Source: JAUIAI01 sp963732405 (lineage in GTDB: Bacteria; Pseudomonadota; Gammaproteobacteria; Burkholderiales; Burkholderiaceae_E). Taken from it: a stretch of 64,000 nt of DNA. The notes beneath the pieces were generated by a model. That model worked only from the letters and a program-made list of their open reading frames with translations. It did not search any database and was not told the origin of the DNA. Where the stretch lies: positions 372,001-436,000 of the forward strand of contig CAVSZG010000001.1 in the NCBI GenBank assembly GCA_963732405.1, read 5' to 3'. Each line of letters begins with the position of its first letter. Within the stretch, counting starts at the first letter, position 1. Shown here in pieces: positions 42,702 to 51,591 of the stretch. The position numbers were made by a program, and so were the translations under genes.

Positions 42702-43994
42702 ATGAACGCCTTTGCCGCCCGCATGCTCGACCAGGAAGCACGTGCGCTGCTCACGCGACTCGCGCGTCTGCAGCACTTCGCGCTGCTCGAGCCGATGCTG
42801 CCGGCAGCCAGCCTGTTGCCGGCCGCGCAGATTGCCATCGAAAGGCATCTGGTTCGTGGCCGGCGCGATCTCGAACGATCGGTGCAACAGTTTCTGCGCT
42901 GGCTGAACCGGGTCTGGCGAGTCGTCAACCCGGCGCAGGCGCAGCGGCGCTTCGTCTATCTTCGGCTGCAGTTCAATGCGGCGCTGACCCAGTTCGATTT
43001 ATTCAGTGACGTGATCACCCAACGAAGCGAACATGATTCAGGGGTCTGGATGTCCGGCCTTGACTTCGTCGCGACCGACGCGCTCACCTTACCGGGCGGT
43101 TTTTACGAGATCCCGCCCATCATCTGCTATCTCGACCGTGGTGCAGGTGCAGCGATCCGCCGCGCCCGCACCCGCCTACCTGGCGGCGGTGCCAATCCGG
43201 TGGCGATAATCCGGGTGCCGCGTGAGCGCATGATTGGCAGTGGCATCGCCTCATCGCTGGTCCATGAAGTCGGCCATCAAGGCTCTGCCTTGCTTGACCT
43301 GGTTGGGTCTGTCCGGCCGGTACTGCAGGCAATGCAGCGGGTGGACGGCCCAGACCGCGCCGCCTGGCGACTTTGGGAACGCTGGATCGGCGAAATACTC
43401 GCCGACTTCTGGGCAATTGCCAGGGTCGGCATCGCGTCGACCCACGGCCTGATGGGTGTGGTGAGCCTGCCACACGCGTTCGTCTTTCGCATCGAAGAGC
43501 AGGATCCGCATCCGGCGCCATGGTTGCGTGTGCTGTTGAGCTGCGCGATTGGCGATGCACTGTATCCCCATGCGCAGTGGTCGCGCTTCGCTTCGCTCTG
43601 GGTGTCGCTCTATCCGCTGCGCGGCGTCGACATCGTCCAGGCAAGACTGATCGGCCGCCTGCGCGCCACCATGCCAGCCCTCGTCGTGCTGCTGATCCAG
43701 CATCGCCCCCGCGCTCTGCGCGGGCGATCCCTGGGTAGCGTGCTGATGACTGAAGCGCGCGGGCCACGGCAGCTGGCGAGAACCTATCGAGAATGGACCG
43801 ATGCGCCGCAGGCAATGTACGACGCGGCCCCGTCGCTGGTCTTCGCCGTCATTGGCCAGGCACGCGCCGACGGCCGAATCACCCCCGAGCTCGAAAGCGA
43901 ACTGCTGGGCCGACTACTGACCCACTGGGCGTGCGCCGGGACACTGGGCGAGGCGGCAAAACAGCTGCGCGCCAGCAACCACCAATCCCATTGA
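42702..43994 (+). CDS. HEVGH metallopeptidase-like protein (locus protein 3)
   Basis: A 430-residue protein, uncharacterised but with a zinc-peptidase signature: H188-E189-V-G-H192 (SSLVHEVGHQ) followed by E231 in WIGEILADFWA, 39 residues later, as the likely third ligand. The E-x-x-A-D form resembles gluzincins. The N-terminal 120 residues are helical, with LFSDVITQRSEHDSGVW and then PPIICYLDRGAGAAIRRA. No signal peptide is seen. The ATG at 42702 follows the previous stop by 16 bp. It may process the locus proteins or be an effector itself. Confidence 0.82.
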   Translation: MNAFAARMLDQEARALLTRLARLQHFALLEPMLPAASLLPAAQIAIERHLVRGRRDLERSVQQFLRWLNRVWRVVNPAQAQRRFVYLRLQFNAALTQFDLFSDVITQRSEHDSGVWMSGLDFVATDALTLPGGFYEIPPIICYLDRGAGAAIRRARTRLPGGGANPVAIIRVPRERMIGSGIASSLVHEVGHQGSALLDLVGSVRPVLQAMQRVDGPDRAAWRLWERWIGEILADFWAIARVGIASTHGLMGVVSLPHAFVFRIEEQDPHPAPWLRVLLSCAIGDALYPHAQWSRFASLWVSLYPLRGVDIVQARLIGRLRATMPALVVLLIQHRPRALRGRSLGSVLMTEARGPRQLARTYREWTDAPQAMYDAAPSLVFAVIGQARADGRITPELESELLGRLLTHWACAGTLGEAAKQLRASNHQSH

Positions 43995-44016
43995 CTGGCT
44001 TTTCAAGGAGAGCAAG

Positions 44017-46131
44017 ATGGCAAGGAACAAGAGCAACTCGACGCGCATCCATCAAGGAGCGATCACGGTCACGGTGACCGACTCCGGCGGCGCCGGCGGT
44101 CTGGTGAGCGGCGCCCGGATCAGCCTGCATCGAGCCCCGCCGAGCAGCGGCAAGGCGACATTCGACGCATCCAAGTGGCATGACAACGCAGCGAACTGGC
44201 TGGCCAATGAACACACCGACGACGAGGGCCAGGTCACATTCAACGATCTCGACGCCGGCGTGTATGTTGTCCGCTACGAGCACTATCCCCGGACCCATCC
44301 GCAATGCGTCGAGGTGGGCCAGGGTTGTCATGAGTCCACATGCTTCCACCTGGACCTGGCGGCAAAGGGGGCGTTGACCTACATGAACCCCGATTGCCAG
44401 CCGATCGCCTGTCCCCAGCCCCACGTCAATGATCGCGTGGTGCTGACGGTATCCTTCAATGGCTCGGATGCACTTAAGGACCACGCCCGGCTGCAACTGC
44501 CTCGCGGCATGGCCCGAATGCCCGGCAATCCGTTAGCCGGCTCGATGGCTTTGCGTCGGATCGGCGCCCAGGATCTGGACTGGGCATTGTTGTTGGATCC
44601 CCTATCCGGTCCGGCAGAAGAATCAGCCGATCGAATGATCGACACGGCGCTGGTGCCTGCCCGGTTGCTCGGGCGCGAGCCAATGTTCGTGGAGGCACGG
44701 GTCCCCAATCCCATTGCCGGCAGCCTCAGCGTCGCTTTGTCCCGATCGGAGACCGCACCAACCGACGACATCGAACTGTGGGGCGCCATCCGCGCCAGTA
44801 CCGAGACCGTCTCCTTCAATCGCTATGAACGCTTCATGGATCAACTGTTCTGTGGCAATCAGACGAGCAGCACCCATAAGACGAAGACCGAGGCCTATGA
44901 CCGGCTGCTCAAGCGACGATTCCTGCCGTTCACCGACACCGATGCCTACCGTGTCCTCAAGGTAGCGACCGAAGCCTTTGTGATGGTCAACTGCAGCGTC
45001 CTGACCGGCGACCAGGACGACACGGGCGCAAGCGATGTGTTGGCCGATCTGAACGACTACCTGGGTCGACGCGATCTTCCCGCACTGGACTCGAGGGACC
45101 GATACTCGGATTCGGTCGACGGAATCAACCTGCTTCCTTACCTGGCGATCATTCGCCGCAAGCTACCCGATGTGCCGATCAATCCGCGGGTCAATCGCAA
45201 TAGTGGCGAGGCAGACTTGTGCGACGGCTTCATCCAGGAGAAGCTGAGCAATCCCTGTCTGATCGAACTGATCTGGTCGTACTGGCAAGAGGAAGGCATG
45301 CTGGTCCAGACGATGAATGCCGTGACCCGGCGATTCCAGAATCTGCGCGGCCTGCGCGAACCCGATCCACTGGCCAATGTCGAGGTGAATCCACTTCGGC
45401 CGCTGAACAATCTGCTGTGGGGTTATGTTCAGGATGAGCAGCATCGACTGACGGTGGCTCGACGCAATGCCGAATATGACCACCATTATGGTCTGCGTTT
45501 GGAGGGACGCGCCGTGACAGGATTCCGTGGTGCCGATTCCCGCTCCAGGTTCATCGAGGCTTTTCACCACCTGCTGCGATTGTGTACCGTGTTTTACAAG
45601 CAGGACGATAACACGACAGTCAAGGCCGACGCTTTCAGTGTGCTCAATGCACTCAAGGAAGTGCATCTCATCCTGTCCCAGGGTGCGCACAGCCAATTTG
45701 GTGATCTGCCGGCGACCGCGCGCATTGAGATGCTGATGCAGCAGTGGATGATATCCCGGCCAGAGTTCAGGGAATTTCTGCCAACCCGGGTGATGGTCGC
45801 CTACCCCGAACCATGGATGGACCGGGTCGATGCGATGAAGAGGCTCCAGGGCTGGACTGATACGAGTGTTCTGCACTTTCACAATCTGGCTGTTTTCGGC
45901 GAACAGATCCTGCTGGCGATCCGCTATGGTGCATGGAGCACTGTCGTTGAGCCAACCCAGGCGTTCAACTTCGCGCGATTCTTCCGTCCCCAGGTGCAGG
46001 GCTACGTTCACGCCTATCGGGCGGCGACCGGCGCTGAGTTGGGCGCAGAGACGGTCGACACGAGGGTGGATTCAACGCTGCCGTCCGTACTGCTGCAACG
46101 CCGACTGGCCGCTCAACCGCGCAGCACATGA
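44017..46131 (+). CDS. Large uncharacterised protein with CnaB-like N-terminus (locus protein 4)
   Basis: A 704-residue protein. Residues about 14-110 resemble a CnaB/prealbumin-like beta sandwich: ITVTVTDSGG, SGARISLHR, DDEGQVTFNDLDAGVYVVRY. The rest, from about residue 240, is mostly helical, without a recognised catalytic motif; it includes RNSGEADLCDGFIQEKLSNP and a late AYPEPWMDRVDAMKRLQGW. Two Cys-rich spots, VGQGCHESTCFH and PDCQPIACPQPH, lie at residues 100-135. AAGGAG precedes the ATG. No signal peptide or W-x-R-R tail is seen. Function unknown. Confidence 0.78.
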   Translation: MARNKSNSTRIHQGAITVTVTDSGGAGGLVSGARISLHRAPPSSGKATFDASKWHDNAANWLANEHTDDEGQVTFNDLDAGVYVVRYEHYPRTHPQCVEVGQGCHESTCFHLDLAAKGALTYMNPDCQPIACPQPHVNDRVVLTVSFNGSDALKDHARLQLPRGMARMPGNPLAGSMALRRIGAQDLDWALLLDPLSGPAEESADRMIDTALVPARLLGREPMFVEARVPNPIAGSLSVALSRSETAPTDDIELWGAIRASTETVSFNRYERFMDQLFCGNQTSSTHKTKTEAYDRLLKRRFLPFTDTDAYRVLKVATEAFVMVNCSVLTGDQDDTGASDVLADLNDYLGRRDLPALDSRDRYSDSVDGINLLPYLAIIRRKLPDVPINPRVNRNSGEADLCDGFIQEKLSNPCLIELIWSYWQEEGMLVQTMNAVTRRFQNLRGLREPDPLANVEVNPLRPLNNLLWGYVQDEQHRLTVARRNAEYDHHYGLRLEGRAVTGFRGADSRSRFIEAFHHLLRLCTVFYKQDDNTTVKADAFSVLNALKEVHLILSQGAHSQFGDLPATARIEMLMQQWMISRPEFREFLPTRVMVAYPEPWMDRVDAMKRLQGWTDTSVLHFHNLAVFGEQILLAIRYGAWSTVVEPTQAFNFARFFRPQVQGYVHAYRAATGAELGAETVDTRVDSTLPSVLLQRRLAAQPRST

Positions 46132-46176
46132 GTGAATGTCCATGCGACTCGTACCGCATCCAAAAGGGAGATCGTC

Positions 46177-46383
46177 ATGCACATGCTGACCTGCCAATGC
46201 CTGAAATGCCGACCTGGATCGGAATCGGCGTTCGAGGTTCTCGAATTCTCGCTGTCGCCGCGTATCGGTGAGTATCAACAGGAGGAAGCGGACTCTTACG
46301 ACAACGATCTGGACAGCCAGGACGGTCGCCCGGGCGGACGCTGGATCCGCCGGAGCAAGCAGATCGTCGTTCTGCTCACCTGA
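46177..46383 (+). CDS. Small protein with CxCxxC motif and C-terminal W-x-R-R tag (locus protein 5)
   Basis: A 68-residue protein with AAGGGAG seven bases before its ATG. The N-terminus contains C6-Q-C8-L-K-C11, a possible metal site; the middle is acidic. Trp56 begins the final 13 residues W-I-R-R-S-K-Q-I-V-V-L-L-T, the same tail as in proteins 1 and 2. It has no other similarity to them. Being the smallest carrier of the tail, it may show what the tail alone does. Confidence 0.78.
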   Translation: MHMLTCQCLKCRPGSESAFEVLEFSLSPRIGEYQQEEADSYDNDLDSQDGRPGGRWIRRSKQIVVLLT

Positions 46384-46404
46384 GGCCTCATCCGGAGAAC
46401 TGTC

Positions 46405-48423
46405 ATGGCAAACGAATCATTCGAGTTGCTGCCGCTCCAGGCCGATCAGGGCGCCGACAGCGAGGCCCCGGATTCCGAAAGCAGTCGAGGGCGGCCGCCA
46501 GCATCACGCCCCTCCGCTATCCGTCGTCCATCGTCACCTGGCCGCAATCCATCTTCTCAGCGGGCCGCATCGACCAGGCGCGCCGGACCGAGTCCATCGA
46601 AACCACCGCGCGGACCCAGACGGTGGCCGCACTCCTCGCCGCCCGGCAGTATTGGCCTGGCCGGCGTCAGCGCCCCCTGTGTGTGCCCGGCGCACGGTAC
46701 CGAGTATGTGCGATGGGTGCAAAGCGCACTCAACCGGATCGACGGAGCGAATCTGCCAGTCAGCGGTGTGATGAACGCGCTCGCACGAAGTGCATTGCGC
46801 CAATTTCAGCGCCGGATGGGCTTGCCCGTCGACGGCATTGCCGGTCCGGACACAGAACAGGCGCTGCGCGACGCAGCCAGGCCATCCGGACAGGCGACGG
46901 CGGATCCGCCATCTGCCTCGGCGCAGGACGAACTCGATGAGTTAGAGACACTGGCACTCGAAGTCCCCGCCGACATGCCCACGGTACGCCGTGGTTCACG
47001 AGGCACGGCGGTCGCGGATCTGCAGCGCAGACTCGTTGCAGCCGGATTCAACGCCGGATCGGTCGACGGAATCTTCGGCTCGAATTCCGACGCTGCGGTA
47101 CGGGCATTTCAGCAATCACGCGGCCTGAGCGTGGACGGCATTGCCGGACCGATGACCTGGGTGGCATTGCTCGGCCAGTCGCCTGCGCAACCAGGCGGCG
47201 GCGCCACCTCGGACATCTGGGTTTTACCGGCCAGCGTACGTGCCGCCGGCGATGCACAGACGGTGCGCTACGACTCACCGCCCGCCTGGCGGGTCAATCC
47301 GAGCAGTTGTACCGGCGACTTCACCGCCGGTGCGGCCGAGTTGCGGCAACATATCCTGGCGAGCGCCCCGGGAGTGTCGACCATTTATGGTTATAGCTGC
47401 CGGCAGAACACCGGGAACCCGACCGAAACCTCGGTACACGGGGCTGGACGCGCACTCGACATCATGATTCCGATGGTCGCTGGCAAGGCCAATCGAGTCA
47501 TTGGCGACCCGATCGCAAACTGGTTGGTGCTCAACGCAGAGGCAATCGGTGTTCAGTACGTGATCTGGAACAGGGTGCGCTGGAGCGGTAACCGCACGCC
47601 GCGCGTAGCGGCTTATACCAGGAGCTCGCCGCATATCGATCATGTGCATGTCGAGCTGAACAATGATGGCGCCGCGCGGCGCACGCCCTGGTTCCAGGCG
47701 CGAGCCGGCGTTCCCTCGCGCAGCCAGGAGATCATGGCCGGCGAAGTCGGATTCGATTCGCCGACCCGGCTGCCCCGACCTGTGCGTGCGAGCCTGGTCA
47801 GCTGCGGCAGGCCCACGGCAGCATTCGCCGCCGTGGTTGGCGCCGACCCGGTCGCGACAATTGGCCGCGCCAACTCCCGCGCCATCGCCATGCTCGATTC
47901 GGCGATCAAACTCCTCCATGGCACGCGCAGCCGCATTATCAATGGCGCCCCAGCGGCTGCGCCAACGATCCCGACGCGGGTTCGCGACGCGCTCAGAGGT
48001 CGCTTCAGGATCGATACAGATGTGCGCGCCAACTGGACAGGCACCGGAGCACGATCGATTCACGTGTTGATTCGCCGACTGCGCGGCGCCCGCCAGATTC
48101 TTGCCGACGGCGCGATGCGCTACACCTGCCTGGGCCCGGCGACCATCTCGCTCGGCGGATGCACCGGGCCGGGATGCCCTCCCGACCGACCCGATCGGCG
48201 CGCTATTTCCTGCGGCGGTCATTCGAGAATCGTGTTGTGCAGGGCCTGGTGGTCCGACGGCCTGGACGAACAGGCGGCGACACTGATCCATGAGTGCTTC
48301 CACATCTACTTCGGCTTTATTCACGACGGCGGCAACTTTGGCAATGCACATTGTTATGAGCACCTGGTGCTCAACCTGAACGGGGTGGCGGTGCCGACGC
48401 CGTTTGCCGCCTCCTGCCCTTGA
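46405..48423 (+). CDS. Peptidoglycan-binding DD-peptidase-like protein with C-terminal HExxH domain (locus protein 6)
   Basis: A 672-residue multidomain protein. After a Pro/Ser/Arg-rich linker (residues 20-85), two peptidoglycan-binding repeats lie at about 100-155 (RWVQSALNRI, LPVDGIAGPDTEQAL) and 195-255 (DLQRRLVAAGFNAGSVDGIFG). Residues about 280-430 form a LAS/M15-like core with SVHGAGRALD and HIDHVHVEL, the zinc ligands of DD-peptidases. The C-terminus has LIHECFHIYFGF with H629-E-x-x-H633 and a following NAHCYEH, similar to aspzincin-like families. GGAG precedes the ATG. It is likely to bind and cut cell wall; whose wall is not known. Confidence 0.88.
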   Translation: MANESFELLPLQADQGADSEAPDSESSRGRPPASRPSAIRRPSSPGRNPSSQRAASTRRAGPSPSKPPRGPRRWPHSSPPGSIGLAGVSAPCVCPAHGTEYVRWVQSALNRIDGANLPVSGVMNALARSALRQFQRRMGLPVDGIAGPDTEQALRDAARPSGQATADPPSASAQDELDELETLALEVPADMPTVRRGSRGTAVADLQRRLVAAGFNAGSVDGIFGSNSDAAVRAFQQSRGLSVDGIAGPMTWVALLGQSPAQPGGGATSDIWVLPASVRAAGDAQTVRYDSPPAWRVNPSSCTGDFTAGAAELRQHILASAPGVSTIYGYSCRQNTGNPTETSVHGAGRALDIMIPMVAGKANRVIGDPIANWLVLNAEAIGVQYVIWNRVRWSGNRTPRVAAYTRSSPHIDHVHVELNNDGAARRTPWFQARAGVPSRSQEIMAGEVGFDSPTRLPRPVRASLVSCGRPTAAFAAVVGADPVATIGRANSRAIAMLDSAIKLLHGTRSRIINGAPAAAPTIPTRVRDALRGRFRIDTDVRANWTGTGARSIHVLIRRLRGARQILADGAMRYTCLGPATISLGGCTGPGCPPDRPDRRAISCGGHSRIVLCRAWWSDGLDEQAATLIHECFHIYFGFIHDGGNFGNAHCYEHLVLNLNGVAVPTPFAASCP

Positions 48424-48461
48424 TTCGATCCGCCATCACCCAGCTCAAGCCGCACAACGCG

Positions 48462-49250
48462 ATGCCGCCACCCATCATTATCGACTGTCATTGTCATGCG
48501 GGCCGGGGCGACGGCTTCACCGGCCCATGGGACACCGCCGCACCCATTGATCGGTATCTGCGCCGTTGCACGCAGGCCGGCATCCGGCGCAGCGTCATCT
48601 TCGCCGCCTTCCATAGCAACTACGTCGTCGCAAACCGCGAAGTCGCCCGCCTGGTTTCCGCCCGGCCCGACCGGCTCTACGGCTTTGCCTTCATTCACGC
48701 CAGCCGCGATCGAGGTCGGGTTCGGGCGATGATCCGGCAGGCGGTGCTGGTCGACGGATTCGTCGGCATCAAAGTGCACCGTCATGATGCGCCGATTTCC
48801 CGCGAAATCTGCGAGGCAGCCCGCGAATTTCGATTGCCGCTGATCTATGACGTCGCTGGTGAAGTGACGGTTTGCGAATTGCTCGCCCAGGAGTATCCCG
48901 ACGTTGATTTCATCATTCCCCATCTGGGCAGTTTTGCCGATGACTGGCGGGCCCAACTGGCCCTTATCGATCATCTCGAGCGCCATCCGAACGTCTATGC
49001 GGATACCGCCGGTACACGCCGCTTCGATCTGCTCGAGCAGGCAGTTCGACGGGCCGGCGCGACCAAGCTGCTGTTCGGCAGCGACGGGCCCTGGCTTCAT
49101 CCGGCGGTCGAGCTGACCAAGATCCGGCTGCTCGGATTGTCAGGCGCCGACCAAGTCCTGGTGCTCGGCGGTAATCTGCTTCGCCTGATCAGTCGGGTGG
49201 CTGGACCGCGCGCCGATTGGCGCGCCGAATCTGCAACGCCCGGTCAGTGA
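48462..49250 (+). CDS. Amidohydrolase-2 family TIM-barrel protein
   Basis: A protein of about 262 residues with the metal-dependent hydrolase pattern: IIDCHCHAGRG (HxH), the lysine in GIKVHRHDAP, His in IIPHLGSF and Asp in LLFGSDGPW. Relatives are hydrolases or decarboxylases. The start is uncertain: ATG at 48462 or TTG at 48420, the latter overlapping the previous stop; neither has a clear ribosome site. The last 62 bp overlap the sigma-54 activator gene on the other strand. Whether it belongs to the locus or only adjoins it is unclear. Confidence 0.82.
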   Translation: MPPPIIIDCHCHAGRGDGFTGPWDTAAPIDRYLRRCTQAGIRRSVIFAAFHSNYVVANREVARLVSARPDRLYGFAFIHASRDRGRVRAMIRQAVLVDGFVGIKVHRHDAPISREICEAAREFRLPLIYDVAGEVTVCELLAQEYPDVDFIIPHLGSFADDWRAQLALIDHLERHPNVYADTAGTRRFDLLEQAVRRAGATKLLFGSDGPWLHPAVELTKIRLLGLSGADQVLVLGGNLLRLISRVAGPRADWRAESATPGQ

Positions 49251-50568
49251 CGCCCAGGCGGGCGGCGGCACGTTGCAGACTGCCAGCCTCCAGTTCGAGC
49301 GCTGCGCGGGTGGCGAGATCGGCGACGACCTGGCCGATTTCCTTCAGACCCATGCCCTGTTCAACAGCCCGGCGGATCGCGCCGGCCAGATCATCTTCGG
49401 ATCTGGCGCTGCGCAACCGGCAGTCCGGTGGCCGATCGTGTTCGGGTATATCGCCTGCCGTCAGCGGGCCAGCGCCGCTATGTCGTTGCCATAGTCGCGC
49501 GATAGTCTGGCGCAGATCGCGAACGTTTCCGGGGTACGGGCGGGTCTGCAGATAGTCGAGAACGGCCGGATCCATCGTCATATTCGCGGCATCCGGATCC
49601 AGTTGGCCGAGGATGAATCGGCACAACGGCAGGATATCGTCGGTGCGATCGCGCAGTGGCGGCATCATGCAACGCAGTCCGGAGATCCGATAAAACAGAT
49701 CGGCCCTGAACATGCCCTTGGCCATGGCATCGTCCAGATCGCGGTGAGTCGCACAGATCAGGCGGAACTGGCTGTGCTGCCAGTGATTGCTACCCAGGGG
49801 TTTGTACTGACGTTCCTGAACCACGCGAAGCAGCTTCGCCTGCAGTTCCAGCCCTAGTTCACCCACTTCGTCCAGAAACAGCGTGCCACCGTGCGCCAGC
49901 GCAAAAGCACCCTCACGTCCACTGGCGGCGCCAGTGAACGCACCACGCTCGTGACCAAAAAACTCGCTGCCGGCCAGATCGCCCGACAATGTGGTGCAAT
50001 CGACCACAATGAATTCACCCGCCGGCTGGCGGGCATCGAGTTCGTGAATCAGGCGTGCGACTTGTTCCTTGCCAGTGCCAGTCTCCCCGGTGATCATGAC
50101 CGATGCCTGGGTGTGGCGAGCAACATCGACCACGTCATGCAACATTGACCGCCAAGCCATACTCCGGCCAGCAACGCGGGACCGTACGACATCGGAGTCG
50201 ACCAACTCACGAACCGTCTGCCAGCGTTCCAGGCGGCAGGCGATATCGCGCGCGCTGACCGGCAATTCCGGCCAGCAAATGATGTCCCGCGCGCCGGCGC
50301 CAAGCGCTCGCCAGATCGTACGGGCATCGGTCTGTTTTCCGCCCACTGCCAGCACGAGTACGGTCGCCCGACTGGCAAGCCAGGCGATCCGGTCGAACGT
50401 CGCGTCGTCAGCTTGCTCGACCAATGCGACGCAAAAGCCGCCCGACAGTGTTGCGTCGGAGGATATCTCGTCAACGACCAGACTCTCGTTCTGCAGCAAC
50501 GCGAGAATAGCCGCGCGTCTGGATACCGCGATGGGGCTCAGGCAACAAACGCAAACCGACACGGCCAT
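49189..50568 (-). CDS. Sigma-54-dependent enhancer-binding regulator
   Basis: A 459-residue activator. Residues 1-120 have the shape of a receiver domain but lack the acidic pocket, the phospho-Asp and the conserved Lys. The AAA+ domain follows, with Walker A GETGTGKEQ, the sigma-54-contacting GAFTGA, Walker B GGTLFLDEVGEL and the arginine-finger region FRADLFYR. A Fis-type HTH (LQRAAARLGVTDRALQIR) ends the protein. It should activate sigma-54 RNA polymerase at the promoter upstream of the six-gene locus. Its 3' end overlaps the amidohydrolase gene convergently. Confidence 0.93.
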   Translation of the reverse strand: MAVSVCVCCLSPIAVSRRAAILALLQNESLVVDEISSDATLSGGFCVALVEQADDATFDRIAWLASRATVLVLAVGGKQTDARTIWRALGAGARDIICWPELPVSARDIACRLERWQTVRELVDSDVVRSRVAGRSMAWRSMLHDVVDVARHTQASVMITGETGTGKEQVARLIHELDARQPAGEFIVVDCTTLSGDLAGSEFFGHERGAFTGAASGREGAFALAHGGTLFLDEVGELGLELQAKLLRVVQERQYKPLGSNHWQHSQFRLICATHRDLDDAMAKGMFRADLFYRISGLRCMMPPLRDRTDDILPLCRFILGQLDPDAANMTMDPAVLDYLQTRPYPGNVRDLRQTIARLWQRHSGAGPLTAGDIPEHDRPPDCRLRSARSEDDLAGAIRRAVEQGMGLKEIGQVVADLATRAALELEAGSLQRAAARLGVTDRALQIRRANRRAVQPPD

Positions 50569-50993
50569 ACCGGAACCTCATGGGCCATCGAGCGGGTCGT
50601 CGAGAACGCGAGAGAGTGGTGTTGCAGTCAGCCAGTGCGGGATAGCGGCCGGTGTCGACCAATCCATCAGTCGCAGAGATCAATCAGGAACGTCAGTCAG
50701 GGCTAGGCGAAGACGCTGTGTGGGTTGCCTCGGTCAGTTCGACTTGAATGTCGGATCACCGGTCAACGGTGACGTGGACGACGTGGCTCTATTGCAGCAT
50801 TGACCGGGTCGCCGCATCAACCTGCAGATTGATGACGAAGACATGGCCGTTTCGTCAGCTTCTTCGGGCTTATGGGCGTCCCACTGCCATGCCATTGCCG
50901 CGACCCATCTGGTGCTTGAACCGTGCCAACCGCGCGGAGCGGATCGGAATGCGCCATGTCGATACCACGGTCAGTCCGACATTCTTTGCTGAG
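50569..50993. other. Gene-free stretch upstream of the sigma-54 activator
   Basis: About 425 bp in which no recognisable protein, RNA or clear promoter element was found on either strand. It should hold the activator's promoter. Short open frames here have no family-like residues. Confidence 0.4.
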
Positions 50994-51455
50994 CTAACCC
51001 TCAACCGGTGGCGCCAAGTGCCCAGTGACCTCGGCCGCCAGTCGTCCGAGTACCTGTGCGTTGGCCTGGGCGAGGAAATCGGCCAGTGGCGAAAAATCAT
51101 CCACCGTGTCGAAGGTCTGCCGCCACGCGATCATCGTGCCGCCGACTCCTTCCAGCAGCTCGATGGTCAGCGTGAAGTGATGATCTGTCGACGGATGATC
51201 AAGTTCGACCAGTCGATCGGATTCGAGGCGCAACACGCGATACTCATTGGGGTAGGCCGACCCATCGGGCCCGTGCAAGGTCAGCTGCCATCGGCCACCC
51301 GGATGACACTCGAAGGCATGAATCGTGCTGGTGAAGCCGTCGGGACCCCACCAACGCGCGAGTCTGTCCGGATCTCGAATGGCCGCGAAGACTTTTGCGG
51401 GCGCGGCCGCGATGGTCATGGTTCGCGCGTCGGTGCGCCGATCAATTGGATCCAC
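50994..51455 (-). CDS. SRPBCC (AHSA1-type) domain protein
   Basis: A 153-residue protein with the START-like ligand pocket: IAAAPAKVFAAIRDPDRLARWWGPDGF near the start is the family hallmark, followed by HPGGRWQLTLHGPDG and TIELLEGVGGTMIAWRQTF. The GTG at 51455 has AAGGG six bases upstream and gives the normal N-terminus; an ATG at 51419 would cut the first strand. Members bind hydrophobic ligands or help proteins fold. It stands alone, so no role can be assigned. Confidence 0.87.
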   Translation of the reverse strand: MDPIDRRTDARTMTIAAAPAKVFAAIRDPDRLARWWGPDGFTSTIHAFECHPGGRWQLTLHGPDGSAYPNEYRVLRLESDRLVELDHPSTDHHFTLTIELLEGVGGTMIAWRQTFDTVDDFSPLADFLAQANAQVLGRLAAEVTGHLAPPVEG

Positions 51456-51591
51456 CTGTAACCCTTGGCAAAGCCGAACGATTCATCATGCAAGCCCCTG
51501 AAGCCGGGGCGGGCACATCCAGAACGCCAGACTCTACACCGGAGCGCGTACCGCCAGCCGATTGGGCAGGATACGGTCGGCCATGCCCGGT

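Noticed and set aside
41373..48423. Contractile injection system or phage-derived cluster
   Set aside because: No sheath, tube, baseplate, tail-fibre, integrase or terminase gene is present; peptidase and wall-binding domains alone are not enough.
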